A DNA stretch of 36,645 nucleotides from Actinomycetes bacterium. Lineage in GTDB: Bacteria; Actinomycetota; Actinomycetes; Actinomycetales; Microbacteriaceae. The stretch spans positions 1 through 36,645 of the forward strand of contig JAEXHA010000046.1 of the NCBI GenBank assembly GCA_023450335.1, read 5' to 3'. Within the stretch, counting starts at the first letter, position 1; every line of letters begins with the position of its first letter. A program made the position numbers and the translations under genes. The notes beneath the pieces were generated by a model that was not told the origin of the DNA, made no database searches, and worked only from the letters and a program-made list of their open reading frames with translations. Shown in pieces: positions 1 through 7,599 of the stretch.

Positions 1-6
1 GGCGGC

Positions 7-906
7 TCAGCGCGGCACGAAGACGTCGTTCAGACCCAGGGGCGCCGGCCGCAGCGACGGCCGCACGAGCGCGCGGACGGTGGGCCAGGACTCTCTTCGG
101 CCCAGCATCGCCCGCCGCACCTCGACCGCGACGCTCGCCCACAGGTAGCACCAGCCGCGCACCGGGCCGGTGAGTCGGCGGTAGATGCGGACGCGATTGA
201 GGATCTTCATCATGTGGGTCGTCGCACTCTCGCCCGACCCGCCGCCCACGTGGAGGGCGCCCGCGTCGGGCGTGTAGCGGGTCGACCATCCGGCATCCTT
301 CGCCCGCAGACTCAGGTCGGTCTCTTCGGAGTAGAGGAAGAACGACTCGTCCATGCCGCCCAGCGCCGCGTAGCACTCGGCGTCGACGAGCAGGATGGCG
401 CCGACGGCCCAGTCCACGTCATGCTCGTGCTCATACTCGGCCGGATCCTCGATCCGCTCGGTGAACATCGGCCAGCCGGTGAAGCTCAGCCCGCCGACCC
501 GGCCCAGCGTCGGCCGGCGGCGCAACGTGGGCGACAGCGTGCCGTCCGCTTCACGGATGCGGGGGGCGACGATGCCGACCCCGGGCTTGTCGAGCACCCG
601 GCGCATGCGCGGCACCGAGTCCGGGTCGAGCGTGGCATCCGGATTGAGGATGAGCACCGCCCGAGCCGACGGCGAAGCGGCCACCGCGCGGTTCATCCCG
701 GCGGCATAGCCCACGTTCGTGGAGCGGACCACGACACAGTCGGACCGCTGGTCGAGGATGTCGAGCGTGCTGTCGGTGGACCCGTTGTCGACCACCACGA
801 CCGAGTACGTGAGCGCGCCCATGGCCGCGGGGATGCTGTCGAGCAGCGCCGCCACATGATCCTCGCTGTCATAGGTCACGACGATGGCGGCGACGTCAAC
901 ATTCAC
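7..906 (-). CDS. Family 2 glycosyltransferase
   Basis: Predicted cytosolic, inverting GT-A glycosyltransferase, 299 residues from the chosen start; it should move a sugar from a nucleotide donor to a growing lipid-linked glycan. The opening MNVDVAAIVVTYDSEDHV is the usual GT2 first strand. NPDATLDPDS (about residues 87-96) is the donor/metal-binding region, and YSEETDLSLRAKDAGW (about 192-207) is the ED acceptor motif. The family also includes rhamnosyltransferases such as WbbL, but donor and acceptor cannot be read. I chose the GTG at 906 over the in-frame ATG at 933. TACGAT lies exactly 6 bases upstream, as expected for a leaderless message, and translation then begins directly at the GT2 fold. 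The gene is divergent from the glycosyltransferase at 1023. Confidence 0.88.
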   Translation of the reverse strand: MNVDVAAIVVTYDSEDHVAALLDSIPAAMGALTYSVVVVDNGSTDSTLDILDQRSDCVVVRSTNVGYAAGMNRAVAASPSARAVLILNPDATLDPDSVPRMRRVLDKPGVGIVAPRIREADGTLSPTLRRRPTLGRVGGLSFTGWPMFTERIEDPAEYEHEHDVDWAVGAILLVDAECYAALGGMDESFFLYSEETDLSLRAKDAGWSTRYTPDAGALHVGGGSGESATTHMMKILNRVRIYRRLTGPVRGWCYLWASVAVEVRRAMLGRRESWPTVRALVRPSLRPAPLGLNDVFVPR

Positions 907-912
907 GCCCTC

Positions 913-918
913 ATCGTA
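913..918 (-). promoter_or_regulatory. Candidate -10 box of a leaderless transcript (GT2 gene)
   Basis: On the minus strand TACGAT is followed by six bases (gagggc) and then the GTG at 906. No Shine-Dalgarno sequence precedes that GTG. I see no good -35 hexamer. The TAnnnT-6/7-start pattern recurs at five other genes in the window. Confidence 0.5.
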
Positions 919-1010
919 TCGAGTAGAGGTCATCGACCCGCGGTGCGCGTCCCGCGAGGGAGTGCCCGGTCATGAGGGGAAAAGAAGCCCCGTTGCGGAG
1001 TGCGGCCCCG

Positions 1011-1016
1011 TAGACT
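1011..1016 (+). promoter_or_regulatory. Candidate -10 box of a leaderless transcript (GT at 1023)
   Basis: TAGACT is followed by six bases (tcgggt) and then GTG at 1023, with no Shine-Dalgarno sequence. A TTGCGG at 993-998 lies only 12 bases upstream, too close for a standard -35. The box is therefore supported mainly by its spacing to the start codon. Confidence 0.5.
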
Positions 1017-1022
1017 TCGGGT

Positions 1023-2222
1023 GTGACGTCGACTGCACCCGAATCCAGCCCCGGCACACCCCGACGCGTCCCTGTGTCCATCGTCTGTGTGTACAACGAC
1101 GAAGGCGTGCTGACGTCGTGCCTTCGGCACTCGGTCGAGGCGCAGGCCGAGTCGGCGCCGGGCACCGAGCTGCTCGCGATCGACAACCGTGAGGGACGGT
1201 TCTCCACCGCCGGGGCCGCGCTCAACCACGGGGCCCGCTCGGCCCGCAACGACGTCGTCGTCTTCGTGCATCAGGATGTCGTGCTGCACTCGCTGCCCGC
1301 TCTGGAGCAGGTCGCCGCCGAGCTGCTCTCCTCCCCGGATATCGGCATCCTCGGGGCCGTCGGCATCGACCGCGACCGTCGGATCATCGGACGTATCCGT
1401 GACCGGATCGTGCAGATCGGGGAGCCCGCTCCCACGCCCCGCGACGTCGACACGCTCGACGAGGTCCTGCTGATGACGACGACCGAGCAGGTGCGTCGCG
1501 ATCCGCTGTCCGAGGATCCACTGCTGGCATGGCACGCCTACGGGGTCGAGTACGCGGTGCGCATGCGACGGGACGGCCGCCGCGCGGTGGCACGCGACAT
1601 CCCACTCACGCACAACAGCCTGAGCACCAACCTCGCCAAGCTCGACCTGGCCCATCGGCACGTCGGTGACGCGTACCCCGAGCTGCTGCCCATCCACACG
1701 ACGTGCGGCACCATCCACCGCGACGGTGCGGCCGCCACCCGCGTCGCCGGCGGACTGCGTCGCTACAACAGCGCGCGCCTGTGGTGGAACGAATCGCTGG
1801 TCGCGCGCTCGGCGCGCCGCATCAGCCCGGACAGTCCGCAGGTCCTCGCCGACATCCGCATGCTCATCGACGACGCCCTCGAGTCCGGCGGCAAGACCTC
1901 CCTGCGGGTGATCGATCTGGACCCCGATGCGACGGCGGACCACGCCGAGGACCTGAGCCGTTTCGACCGGCCGTTCACCCTCCAGACCGCAGACGTGGAC
2001 CAGGCGCGGGCTGCACTCGCGGACCGCGAGCCGGAGGAGCTGCTGTTCCTCGCCGGTCTCACCGAGTCGTCCCTGTCACAGCTGGCACCGTTCGACGACC
2101 AGCCCCACCTGCTGGGCAATTCGCACTCGACCGGGCAATGGGCGCTGTTCGGTGTCGCACCCGATGCGCTGACGGCGCTCTGGCCCTCCTGGCGCAACCG
2201 CCCCGTACCGGGCCTCGCCTGA
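1023..2222 (+). CDS. StrF-type (GT2-like) glycosyltransferase
   Basis: A 399-residue protein whose first ~220 residues have the fold of the StrF-like glycosyltransferase family (PF13712 type, from memory). VPVSIVCVYNDEGVL is the first strand, and GAALNHGARSARNDVVVFVHQDV carries the family's N...A...FVHQDV signature, in which HQD takes the place of the classic DXD. LAWHAYGVEYAVRM and the DIPLTHNS stretch match the back half of the fold. The C-terminal ~170 residues are not recognised; they may be an accessory or methyltransferase-like region. The GTG start at 1023 follows a leaderless-type TAGACT box. It heads a plus-strand run, with the next gene 15 bases downstream. Donor and acceptor are unknown. 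Confidence 0.8.
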   Translation: MTSTAPESSPGTPRRVPVSIVCVYNDEGVLTSCLRHSVEAQAESAPGTELLAIDNREGRFSTAGAALNHGARSARNDVVVFVHQDVVLHSLPALEQVAAELLSSPDIGILGAVGIDRDRRIIGRIRDRIVQIGEPAPTPRDVDTLDEVLLMTTTEQVRRDPLSEDPLLAWHAYGVEYAVRMRRDGRRAVARDIPLTHNSLSTNLAKLDLAHRHVGDAYPELLPIHTTCGTIHRDGAAATRVAGGLRRYNSARLWWNESLVARSARRISPDSPQVLADIRMLIDDALESGGKTSLRVIDLDPDATADHAEDLSRFDRPFTLQTADVDQARAALADREPEELLFLAGLTESSLSQLAPFDDQPHLLGNSHSTGQWALFGVAPDALTALWPSWRNRPVPGLA

Positions 2223-2237
2223 GGACGGCGGCGGTCG

Positions 2238-3683
2238 ATGGCATCCTCCACCGGGTCTGCGCGCGCCGCCCTCGCGGCCTCCGCGTGGGGGGCCGTCGTG
2301 TACCTGACCGACTGCCTGCCCCCGCGCATCCGGTACGGGTACGTGCATCGGCTGACCCGGGCGCTGCTGCGCACACCGCTTCCCGCGCTGGCGGCGCTGC
2401 CGCACGACAGGGGCGCTGTCGACGCCGTCGCGGGGCCGACGGCGTCCGAGGTCGACAGCACGACGACGTGCGTGCTGGCCGCCGACGCGCTCGACATCGG
2501 CGGCATCGGCTCGGTGATCGAGATGCTGGCGCGCGGTCTGGGCGATTGCGGGGTGCGGCCGGTGGTGGTGACGACCGCCGAGGGTGCCCGCGCCGACCGT
2601 CTCCGTCGCGTCGGTGTCGACGTGACCGTCGTCACAGACGAGGAATCCGCGCTCACGGCGATCACGGCACTCTCCCCGGATGTCATCCAGTCACACAGCG
2701 CGCCGCCGTTCCTCGAGAGCGCGGCCCGCCGCAGCGGGGTGCCTCTCATGCCGGTCATGCACAACACGGAGATCCACTACACGAAGGCCCGTTGGGCCGA
2801 CTTCGCCGGTCTCATGGCGGAGTCCGTGATGGGCATCGCCGTCAGCGAGACCGTGCGCGAGTTCCACCTCCGGCACATCGGCGACGCCACCCCCATCATC
2901 GTCATCCCCAACGGGGCGCCCACGGCCACAGCGCCGTCACGGCACGAGCGCGCCGCGGCCCGGTCGGCGCTTTCGCAGGTCCTCGGTGCGGAGCTCGGCG
3001 ACGACATCGTGTTCGTGACCCTCGCACGCTACGACGCGCAGAAGAACATCGCCGGGCTCACCGCCGCGTTCTCCGACGCCGTGTCCGAGGCATCCCCCGC
3101 CATCCGCCTGGTGTGCGCCGGCGACCCATCGGACTGGACCGAACTGCGTCGCGCCGACGCGATCCGTCGCGCGGGTGCTGCCCGCGACCGCATCCATTTC
3201 CTCGGCAACTCCGACGCGCGGACGCTTCTCACGGCGGCCGACGCGTTCGTGCTCGACTCGTTCTTCGAGGGCTGGCCCGTCGCAGCCACCGAGGCGGCCG
3301 CGTTCGGTCTCCCCCTGCTGCTGGCCGACGTCGGTGGCGCGGCCGAACTGGTGGCCCGCGACCCCGGGCGGTCGCTGCTCATCGCGAACGCCACCGGAGC
3401 CGCGAGCGAGGTGTCCGACCGCCGCGTGCGGGCAGCCCGTCGGCGCTCACGACGTCAGCCCAATGCGCCCGAGCTGCGCGATGCGGTGCGCAGAATCGCC
3501 GACACGGTCCTCGCCGAGCGACGCAACGCGCCGGCGTCGGAGGTCACCGGAGCCGCCGGTCGCTCCGCGGTCGACTCGATGAACGCCGCCCATGCGGAGG
3601 CCATCCGCGCCGCCGCGGCAGGTCGGACCGGGCACGGGGTGGATGCCGCACGCGGGAACGACGGGAGCGCACCGGGCCGATGA
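2238..3683 (+). CDS. GT4-type (GT-B) glycosyltransferase
   Basis: A 481-residue retaining GT-B glycosyltransferase. LDIGGIGSVIEMLARGL is the N-terminal glycine-rich acceptor-domain loop. MPVMHNTEIHY and VIPNGAP are standard GT4 landmarks before the donor domain, and LARYDAQKNIAGL opens the donor Rossmann fold. FFEGWPVAATEAAAFGLPLL (around residue 340) holds the E-x7-E nucleotide-sugar motif. The first ~75 residues are an unusual extension before the fold, so a later start is possible, but the ATG at 2238 follows GAGGA and sits 15 bases after the previous stop. The C-terminus, after about residue 395, is Arg/Ala-rich and probably disordered. The stop overlaps the ATG of the GNAT gene (ATGA), so the two are translationally coupled. 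Confidence 0.85.
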   Translation: MASSTGSARAALAASAWGAVVYLTDCLPPRIRYGYVHRLTRALLRTPLPALAALPHDRGAVDAVAGPTASEVDSTTTCVLAADALDIGGIGSVIEMLARGLGDCGVRPVVVTTAEGARADRLRRVGVDVTVVTDEESALTAITALSPDVIQSHSAPPFLESAARRSGVPLMPVMHNTEIHYTKARWADFAGLMAESVMGIAVSETVREFHLRHIGDATPIIVIPNGAPTATAPSRHERAAARSALSQVLGAELGDDIVFVTLARYDAQKNIAGLTAAFSDAVSEASPAIRLVCAGDPSDWTELRRADAIRRAGAARDRIHFLGNSDARTLLTAADAFVLDSFFEGWPVAATEAAAFGLPLLLADVGGAAELVARDPGRSLLIANATGAASEVSDRRVRAARRRSRRQPNAPELRDAVRRIADTVLAERRNAPASEVTGAAGRSAVDSMNAAHAEAIRAAAAGRTGHGVDAARGNDGSAPGR

Positions 3684-4534
3684 GCGTCGAGATCGCCGAG
3701 ATCACCGCGTCCGACGTCCCGGTCGCGGCGCAGTTCCTCCATGATGAGCTGAACCCTGCCGTCTCGGCCGCCGCGTGGCGGGGCCTGCTGCAGCCGCCCT
3801 GGCATACCGGACCCAACAGCGGGTTCCTGGCGCGCGTCGACGGTCGCGTCGTCGGGGTCTACGCGGCCGTGTACTCGAGCCGTGAGGTCGACAGCGAGAC
3901 CGTCCCCGTCTGCAACCTCGCCGCCTTCTGCGTGCTCGAGGAGTACCGGATGCACGGGCTGCGTCTGGTGCGCGCTCTGCTCAAGCAGCCCGGGTATGTG
4001 TTCACCGACCTCTCCCCCAGCGGCAACGTGGTCGCGATGAACGAGCGGCTCGGCTTCCGTCGACTGCCCGGCGACACGAAGCTGGTCGTCAATCTGCCCC
4101 GGCTCGGCCGGCGTGGCCTCCGTCTCAGCGCCGACCCGGCGGTGCTCACCGCCACCTTGCGCGGCCGCGACGCCCAGGCGTACCGTGACCACCGCGATGC
4201 CGCAGCGGCCCGGCATCTCCTCGTGCAGCGCGACGGCCGGCACGCCTACCTCGTGTTCCGCGCGGACTCGCGCAAACGTCTGCGACTGTTCGCGACGCCG
4301 CTGTACGTCGGCGGCGACCGGGAACTGCTCGGATCAGCGTGGCCGCAGGTGCGCGCCCATCTGCTGCTGCGGCATCGGCTGCCGTTCACCCTCGCCGAGA
4401 CGCGTCTCCTCCCGTTCCGCGTGGGCCTCGGCCGCCGGATCGCGCAGCCCCGCCCCAAGATGATCCGAGGCGATGCACTGCCGGCCGCGCAGGTGGATTA
4501 CCTGTACAGCGAACTCGCGCTGGTCAGTTGGTGA
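3680..4534 (+). CDS. GNAT-family acyltransferase
   Basis: A 284-residue protein with a GNAT fold in the N-terminal half: MSVEIAEITASDVPVAAQFL is strand 1, CNLAAFCVLEEYRMHGLRLV covers strand 4 and the acyl-CoA pyrophosphate loop, and FTDLSPSGNVVAMNERLGF matches the motif-B N...A...LGF signature. The C-terminal ~130 residues are basic and unassigned. It overlaps the preceding GT4 by ATGA. Its 3' end overlaps the convergent acyl carrier protein gene by 11 bases. Its position opposite an ACP, a ligase and a decarboxylase suggests, but does not prove, that it transfers an ACP-bound acyl group to the glycan or to a glycan precursor. An ordinary CoA-dependent amino-sugar N-acyltransferase is the alternative. 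Confidence 0.75.
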   Translation: MSVEIAEITASDVPVAAQFLHDELNPAVSAAAWRGLLQPPWHTGPNSGFLARVDGRVVGVYAAVYSSREVDSETVPVCNLAAFCVLEEYRMHGLRLVRALLKQPGYVFTDLSPSGNVVAMNERLGFRRLPGDTKLVVNLPRLGRRGLRLSADPAVLTATLRGRDAQAYRDHRDAAAARHLLVQRDGRHAYLVFRADSRKRLRLFATPLYVGGDRELLGSAWPQVRAHLLLRHRLPFTLAETRLLPFRVGLGRRIAQPRPKMIRGDALPAAQVDYLYSELALVSW

Positions 4535-4799
4535 CGGCGTTCTGAGACGCCAGCTTGCCGTCGACGAGATCCTGCAGGCTGCCGACCGTCTCGAACAGCT
4601 CGGCGCCGAACTCGTCATCGTCGATCGTGATGTCGAAGCGGTCTTCGATCGCGCCGACCAGGGCGACCACGCCGAACGAGTCGAGCTCCGGCAGTGCGCC
4701 GAAGAGGGCCGTATCCGGGTGCAGGGTGTCCGGGCTCTGCGACAGTTCGAGCGCTTCGACGAGCACGGTGCGCACGGCGCTCAGGGTGTCGGTGGTCAT
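4524..4799 (-). CDS. Acyl carrier protein
   Basis: A 91-residue acidic protein of ACP length. LPELDSFGVVALVGAIEDRF carries the phosphopantetheine attachment site, Ser41 in D-S-F-G, at the head of helix 2. The rest is the acidic recognition face (DITIDDDEFGAELFETVGSL). The start is firm: AAGGAG lies 6 bases before the ATG at 4799, and an upstream in-frame ATG (MNKETH) would have no such site. It is the last gene of the long minus-strand train, 20 bases after the decarboxylase. The presumed role is to carry the product of the neighbouring ligase. The PPTase at 34,682 or the cell's AcpS could activate it. Confidence 0.9.
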   Translation of the reverse strand: MTTDTLSAVRTVLVEALELSQSPDTLHPDTALFGALPELDSFGVVALVGAIEDRFDITIDDDEFGAELFETVGSLQDLVDGKLASQNAVTN

Positions 4800-4819
4800 G
4801 TGGGTCTCCTTGTTCATGG

Positions 4820-6043
4820 TCAGACGAGGACTTCGGCGGGCGCGGGATGCCCGAGGAATGCGGTGGGGCTGGCGGTGAGGCCATACGCCCCCTGCTGGAA
4901 GATCACGATGAGGTCGCCGATCTCGGCGTCGGGCAGGTGGATGTCGTCGCCGAGCAGGTCGAGGGGCGTGCACAGGCAGCCGACGACGGTCACCGCGGAT
5001 CCTTCGGCCGCGGCGGCCCGATTGCCGACGACCAGGGGATAGTTGCGGCGGATGGCCTGGCCGAAGTTGCCGGACGCCGCGAGCTGGTGGTGCATCCCCC
5101 CGTCGACGACGAGAAAGGTCGTGCCGCGCGACACCTTGCGGTCCACGACCCGGGTCACATACACGCCGCACTCGCCGACCAGGAACCGGCCGAGCTCGAT
5201 GACCGGGCTCGCGTGCGGGAAGCGCTCGGCGATCGGCCCGTCGACGAGTTCGGTCAGGTGCTCGGCGACGGTGTCGAGGTCCAGCGGCCGGTCCTTCTCG
5301 GTATAGGGGATGCCGAATCCTCCGCCGAGGTTCAGGTAGCGCAGCGCTGTGGGCAGATGGTCGGCGAGCCGGGTGATCAGGTCGACCGTACGGCGCTGCG
5401 CTTCCGCGATGATCTCGGCGTGGAGGTTCTGCGAGCCGGCGAAGACGTGGAAGCCGAGGACATCGACGGTTCCGGCGAACTCGGCGAGCACGGCGGGCAT
5501 CTGCTCGGCGTCGATGCCGAACTGCTGCGGCCCGCCGCCCATGCGCATACCGGAGCCCTTCACGGCGAAGTCCGGGTTGACCCGCACCGCGACCTGCGGC
5601 TGTACGCCCAGTTCCTCCCCCGCCGCGATGACGCGGCGCAGCTCGGTGGGGGACTCCACTTCGACGATGACGCCGGCGGCGACGGCCTGACGGACCTCGT
5701 CCGGTGTCTTTCCCGGCCCGGCGAAGCTCACCCGATCGGCGCGGATCGGGGAGTCGAGCGCGTGCTGCATCTCGCCGGCGGAGGCGACGTCGATGCGGTC
5801 CACCCGCGTCGCGAGGTGCTGCACCACCGCGGGCATCGGATTCGCCTTCATCGCATAGCTGAGCTCGAGCCGGCGAGGCAGAAGCGTGCGCAGCAGATCG
5901 ACGCGGGCGTCGAGCACGGCGCGATCGTAGGCGAAGAACGGCGTCGATCCGACGCGGGCTGCGAGGCGGCTGACCGCCACACCGCCGAGACGGAGTTCGC
6001 CGTCGATCGTGCCGAATGCTGCGACGTGTTCGTGGGGTCTCAT
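4820..6043 (-). CDS. PLP-dependent decarboxylase (DapDC/ODC-like, fold type III)
   Basis: A 407-residue relative of diaminopimelate and ornithine decarboxylases. Lys66 in YAMKANP should form the Schiff base with PLP. HVFAGSQ (DapDC: HIHIGSQ), GGGFGIPY (phosphate-binding glycines) and ELGRFLVGECGVYV (EPGR in DapDC) follow, then CLCTPLDLLGDD with a cysteine at the dimer-interface active site. From memory it is closest in organisation to the decarboxylases paired with an AMP-forming ligase in exosortase-A/EPS loci. Its ATG overlaps the ligase stop by ATGA and an ACP follows, so the three probably act together on one small molecule. The substrate is unknown: it may decarboxylate a free amino acid or an ACP-bound aminoacyl group. 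Lysine biosynthesis is less likely given this context. Confidence 0.88.
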   Translation of the reverse strand: MRPHEHVAAFGTIDGELRLGGVAVSRLAARVGSTPFFAYDRAVLDARVDLLRTLLPRRLELSYAMKANPMPAVVQHLATRVDRIDVASAGEMQHALDSPIRADRVSFAGPGKTPDEVRQAVAAGVIVEVESPTELRRVIAAGEELGVQPQVAVRVNPDFAVKGSGMRMGGGPQQFGIDAEQMPAVLAEFAGTVDVLGFHVFAGSQNLHAEIIAEAQRRTVDLITRLADHLPTALRYLNLGGGFGIPYTEKDRPLDLDTVAEHLTELVDGPIAERFPHASPVIELGRFLVGECGVYVTRVVDRKVSRGTTFLVVDGGMHHQLAASGNFGQAIRRNYPLVVGNRAAAAEGSAVTVVGCLCTPLDLLGDDIHLPDAEIGDLIVIFQQGAYGLTASPTAFLGHPAPAEVLV

Positions 6044-7599
6044 GCGGATACCTCTGCTGTGATGAGCGTTCGATCGAACTTGCCGTTGGGCGACCGGGGG
6101 AGATCCGACCGCACGTCCACGCGAGTGGGCATCATGTACGCCGGCAGCGCCGGCCGCAGTGCCGTCAGCAGCGCGTCGGCGTCGAGGTGCCCGTCCGACG
6201 GTGTGACGGCCAGGACGATGGCCTGACCCAGGCGTGCGTCGTCGACGCCGATCGCGACGACGTCCCGGACGAGGCCGGTGCTGTAGGCGGCTTCCTCGAC
6301 CTCGGTGGGGCTGACGCGGTAGCCGGACGTCTTGATCATGTCGTCCGCCCTGCCCACGAAGGAGAGGAACCCCTCCTCGTCGGCCACGACGGTGTCCCCC
6401 GACCACACCGCCGCTTCGGGCCCGCGCCACGGCTGCCCGGCATGTTCGACGGGACGGAAGCGCTCCGCGGTGCGCACCGGGTCGTTCCAGTAGCCGAGCG
6501 CGACCAGCGCGCCGCGGTGGACCAGTTCGCCGGGCTCCCCCGGCGCGCACGGGGTGCCGTCGGGCCGCAGCACGAGGATCTCGGCGTTCGGGATCGCCTT
6601 GCCGATGGAGCCGGGACGACGGTCGACCTCGGCGGGGTCGAGATAGGTGGAACGGAACGCCTCGGTGAGCCCGTACATCAGATAGGGGTCGGCCGAGGTG
6701 AACACCGCGCGGAGCGCGTCGAGCGTGGGCCGCGGCATCCGCCCGCCGGTGTTGGCCCAGTACCGCAGGCGCTGCGCAGTCTCGGCGGGCCAGGGGACGG
6801 CCGCCAGCTGCAGCCACAGCGGCGGCACGCAGGTCAGCCCGGTGACACCGTGCGCCGTGCACAGTTTCACGACGTCCCGCGGCAGCAGATAGTTCATCAG
6901 CACACAGTGCGCCCCGACGGCGAACGCGGTGGTCACCTGGCTGAGACCCGCGTCGAAGCTCAGCGGCAGGACGCTGAGGATCACATCGTCCGAGGTGTTG
7001 CGCAGGTAGGTGCTGACGCTCTCCGCCCCCACGATGAGATTGCGGTGGCTGAGCACCACGCCCTTGGGCTTCCCGGTGCTGCCGGAGGTGTAGAGGATCG
7101 CGGCGGGATCGACGTCGATCGCCGGCGAGGGCGCCGGTGTCCCGGCATCCGTCTGCCCTCCGCTCCACACATGGGTGCCGTGGTCGCCGGCTGCCGGAGG
7201 CGCGGCCTCGCCGACGACGATGATCTGTTCGACAGAGGTGCCGGCGAGCACCGTCGTCAGCGGACCGAGCCGATCGGCGGAGGTGACCAGGATGCGGGCA
7301 CCGCTGTCTGCGAGGATGTGACCCACCTGCGCGGGCTTGAGGACGTGGTTGACGGGCACGAAGACCCCGCCGGCTGCCGAGGTGGCGAAGATCGCAGCGA
7401 CGGTCTCGAGCCGCTTCTCCAGGTAGATCGCGACGCGGTCGCCGCGGGACAGTCCGACGTGTTGGAGCTGCGCGGCGGCGGCGGACGCCGCGCGCCACAC
7501 CTGGGCGTAGGTCTGGGTCACACCGCGGTAGGTGAGCGCCGCCGCGTCGGGGTGGGAGGCGGCACGCTGCATCAGCAGGTCGTGGATGTGCACGCGCAT
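6040..7599 (-). CDS. AMP-forming acyl/aminoacyl ligase (ANL superfamily)
   Basis: A 519-residue adenylating enzyme that should activate a carboxylate with ATP and load CoA or, more likely here, the ACP at 4524. YTSGSTGKPKG (170-180) is the P-loop, MYGLTEAF is motif A5, VWSGDTVVADEEGFLSFVGR is A7-A8 with the hinge, and PNGKFDR near the C-terminus supplies the catalytic A10 lysine. The length fits a stand-alone ligase. It touches the preceding membrane-protein gene by TGATG and overlaps the decarboxylase by ATGA. The ligase-decarboxylase-ACP order resembles the exosortase-A-associated ligase/decarboxylase pair described from polysaccharide loci, but no exosortase or PEP-CTERM protein was found in this window. 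The substrate could be an amino acid or a short acyl acid. Confidence 0.88.
   Translation of the reverse strand: MRVHIHDLLMQRAASHPDAAALTYRGVTQTYAQVWRAASAAAAQLQHVGLSRGDRVAIYLEKRLETVAAIFATSAAGGVFVPVNHVLKPAQVGHILADSGARILVTSADRLGPLTTVLAGTSVEQIIVVGEAAPPAAGDHGTHVWSGGQTDAGTPAPSPAIDVDPAAILYTSGSTGKPKGVVLSHRNLIVGAESVSTYLRNTSDDVILSVLPLSFDAGLSQVTTAFAVGAHCVLMNYLLPRDVVKLCTAHGVTGLTCVPPLWLQLAAVPWPAETAQRLRYWANTGGRMPRPTLDALRAVFTSADPYLMYGLTEAFRSTYLDPAEVDRRPGSIGKAIPNAEILVLRPDGTPCAPGEPGELVHRGALVALGYWNDPVRTAERFRPVEHAGQPWRGPEAAVWSGDTVVADEEGFLSFVGRADDMIKTSGYRVSPTEVEEAAYSTGLVRDVVAIGVDDARLGQAIVLAVTPSDGHLDADALLTALRPALPAYMMPTRVDVRSDLPRSPNGKFDRTLITAEVSA

Noticed and set aside
976..991. GGGG-8-CCCC hairpin in the divergent glycosyltransferase spacer
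   Set aside because: The stem is only 4 bp and lies between divergent starts, where a terminator is not expected.
1703..3679. Long open frame upstream of the GNAT gene in its frame
   Set aside because: Arg/Pro/Gly-rich shadow of the two glycosyltransferase genes. Only the part from 3680 matches a protein family.
4800..5171. N-terminal extension of the acyl carrier protein frame
   Set aside because: It overlaps the decarboxylase in another frame. The AAGGAG site places the start at 4799.
4820..6043. Housekeeping diaminopimelate decarboxylase (lysA)
   Set aside because: The fold matches, but the operon with an AMP ligase and an ACP in an EPS locus, and the ELGR and CLCTPLD variants, favour the specialised paralogue.
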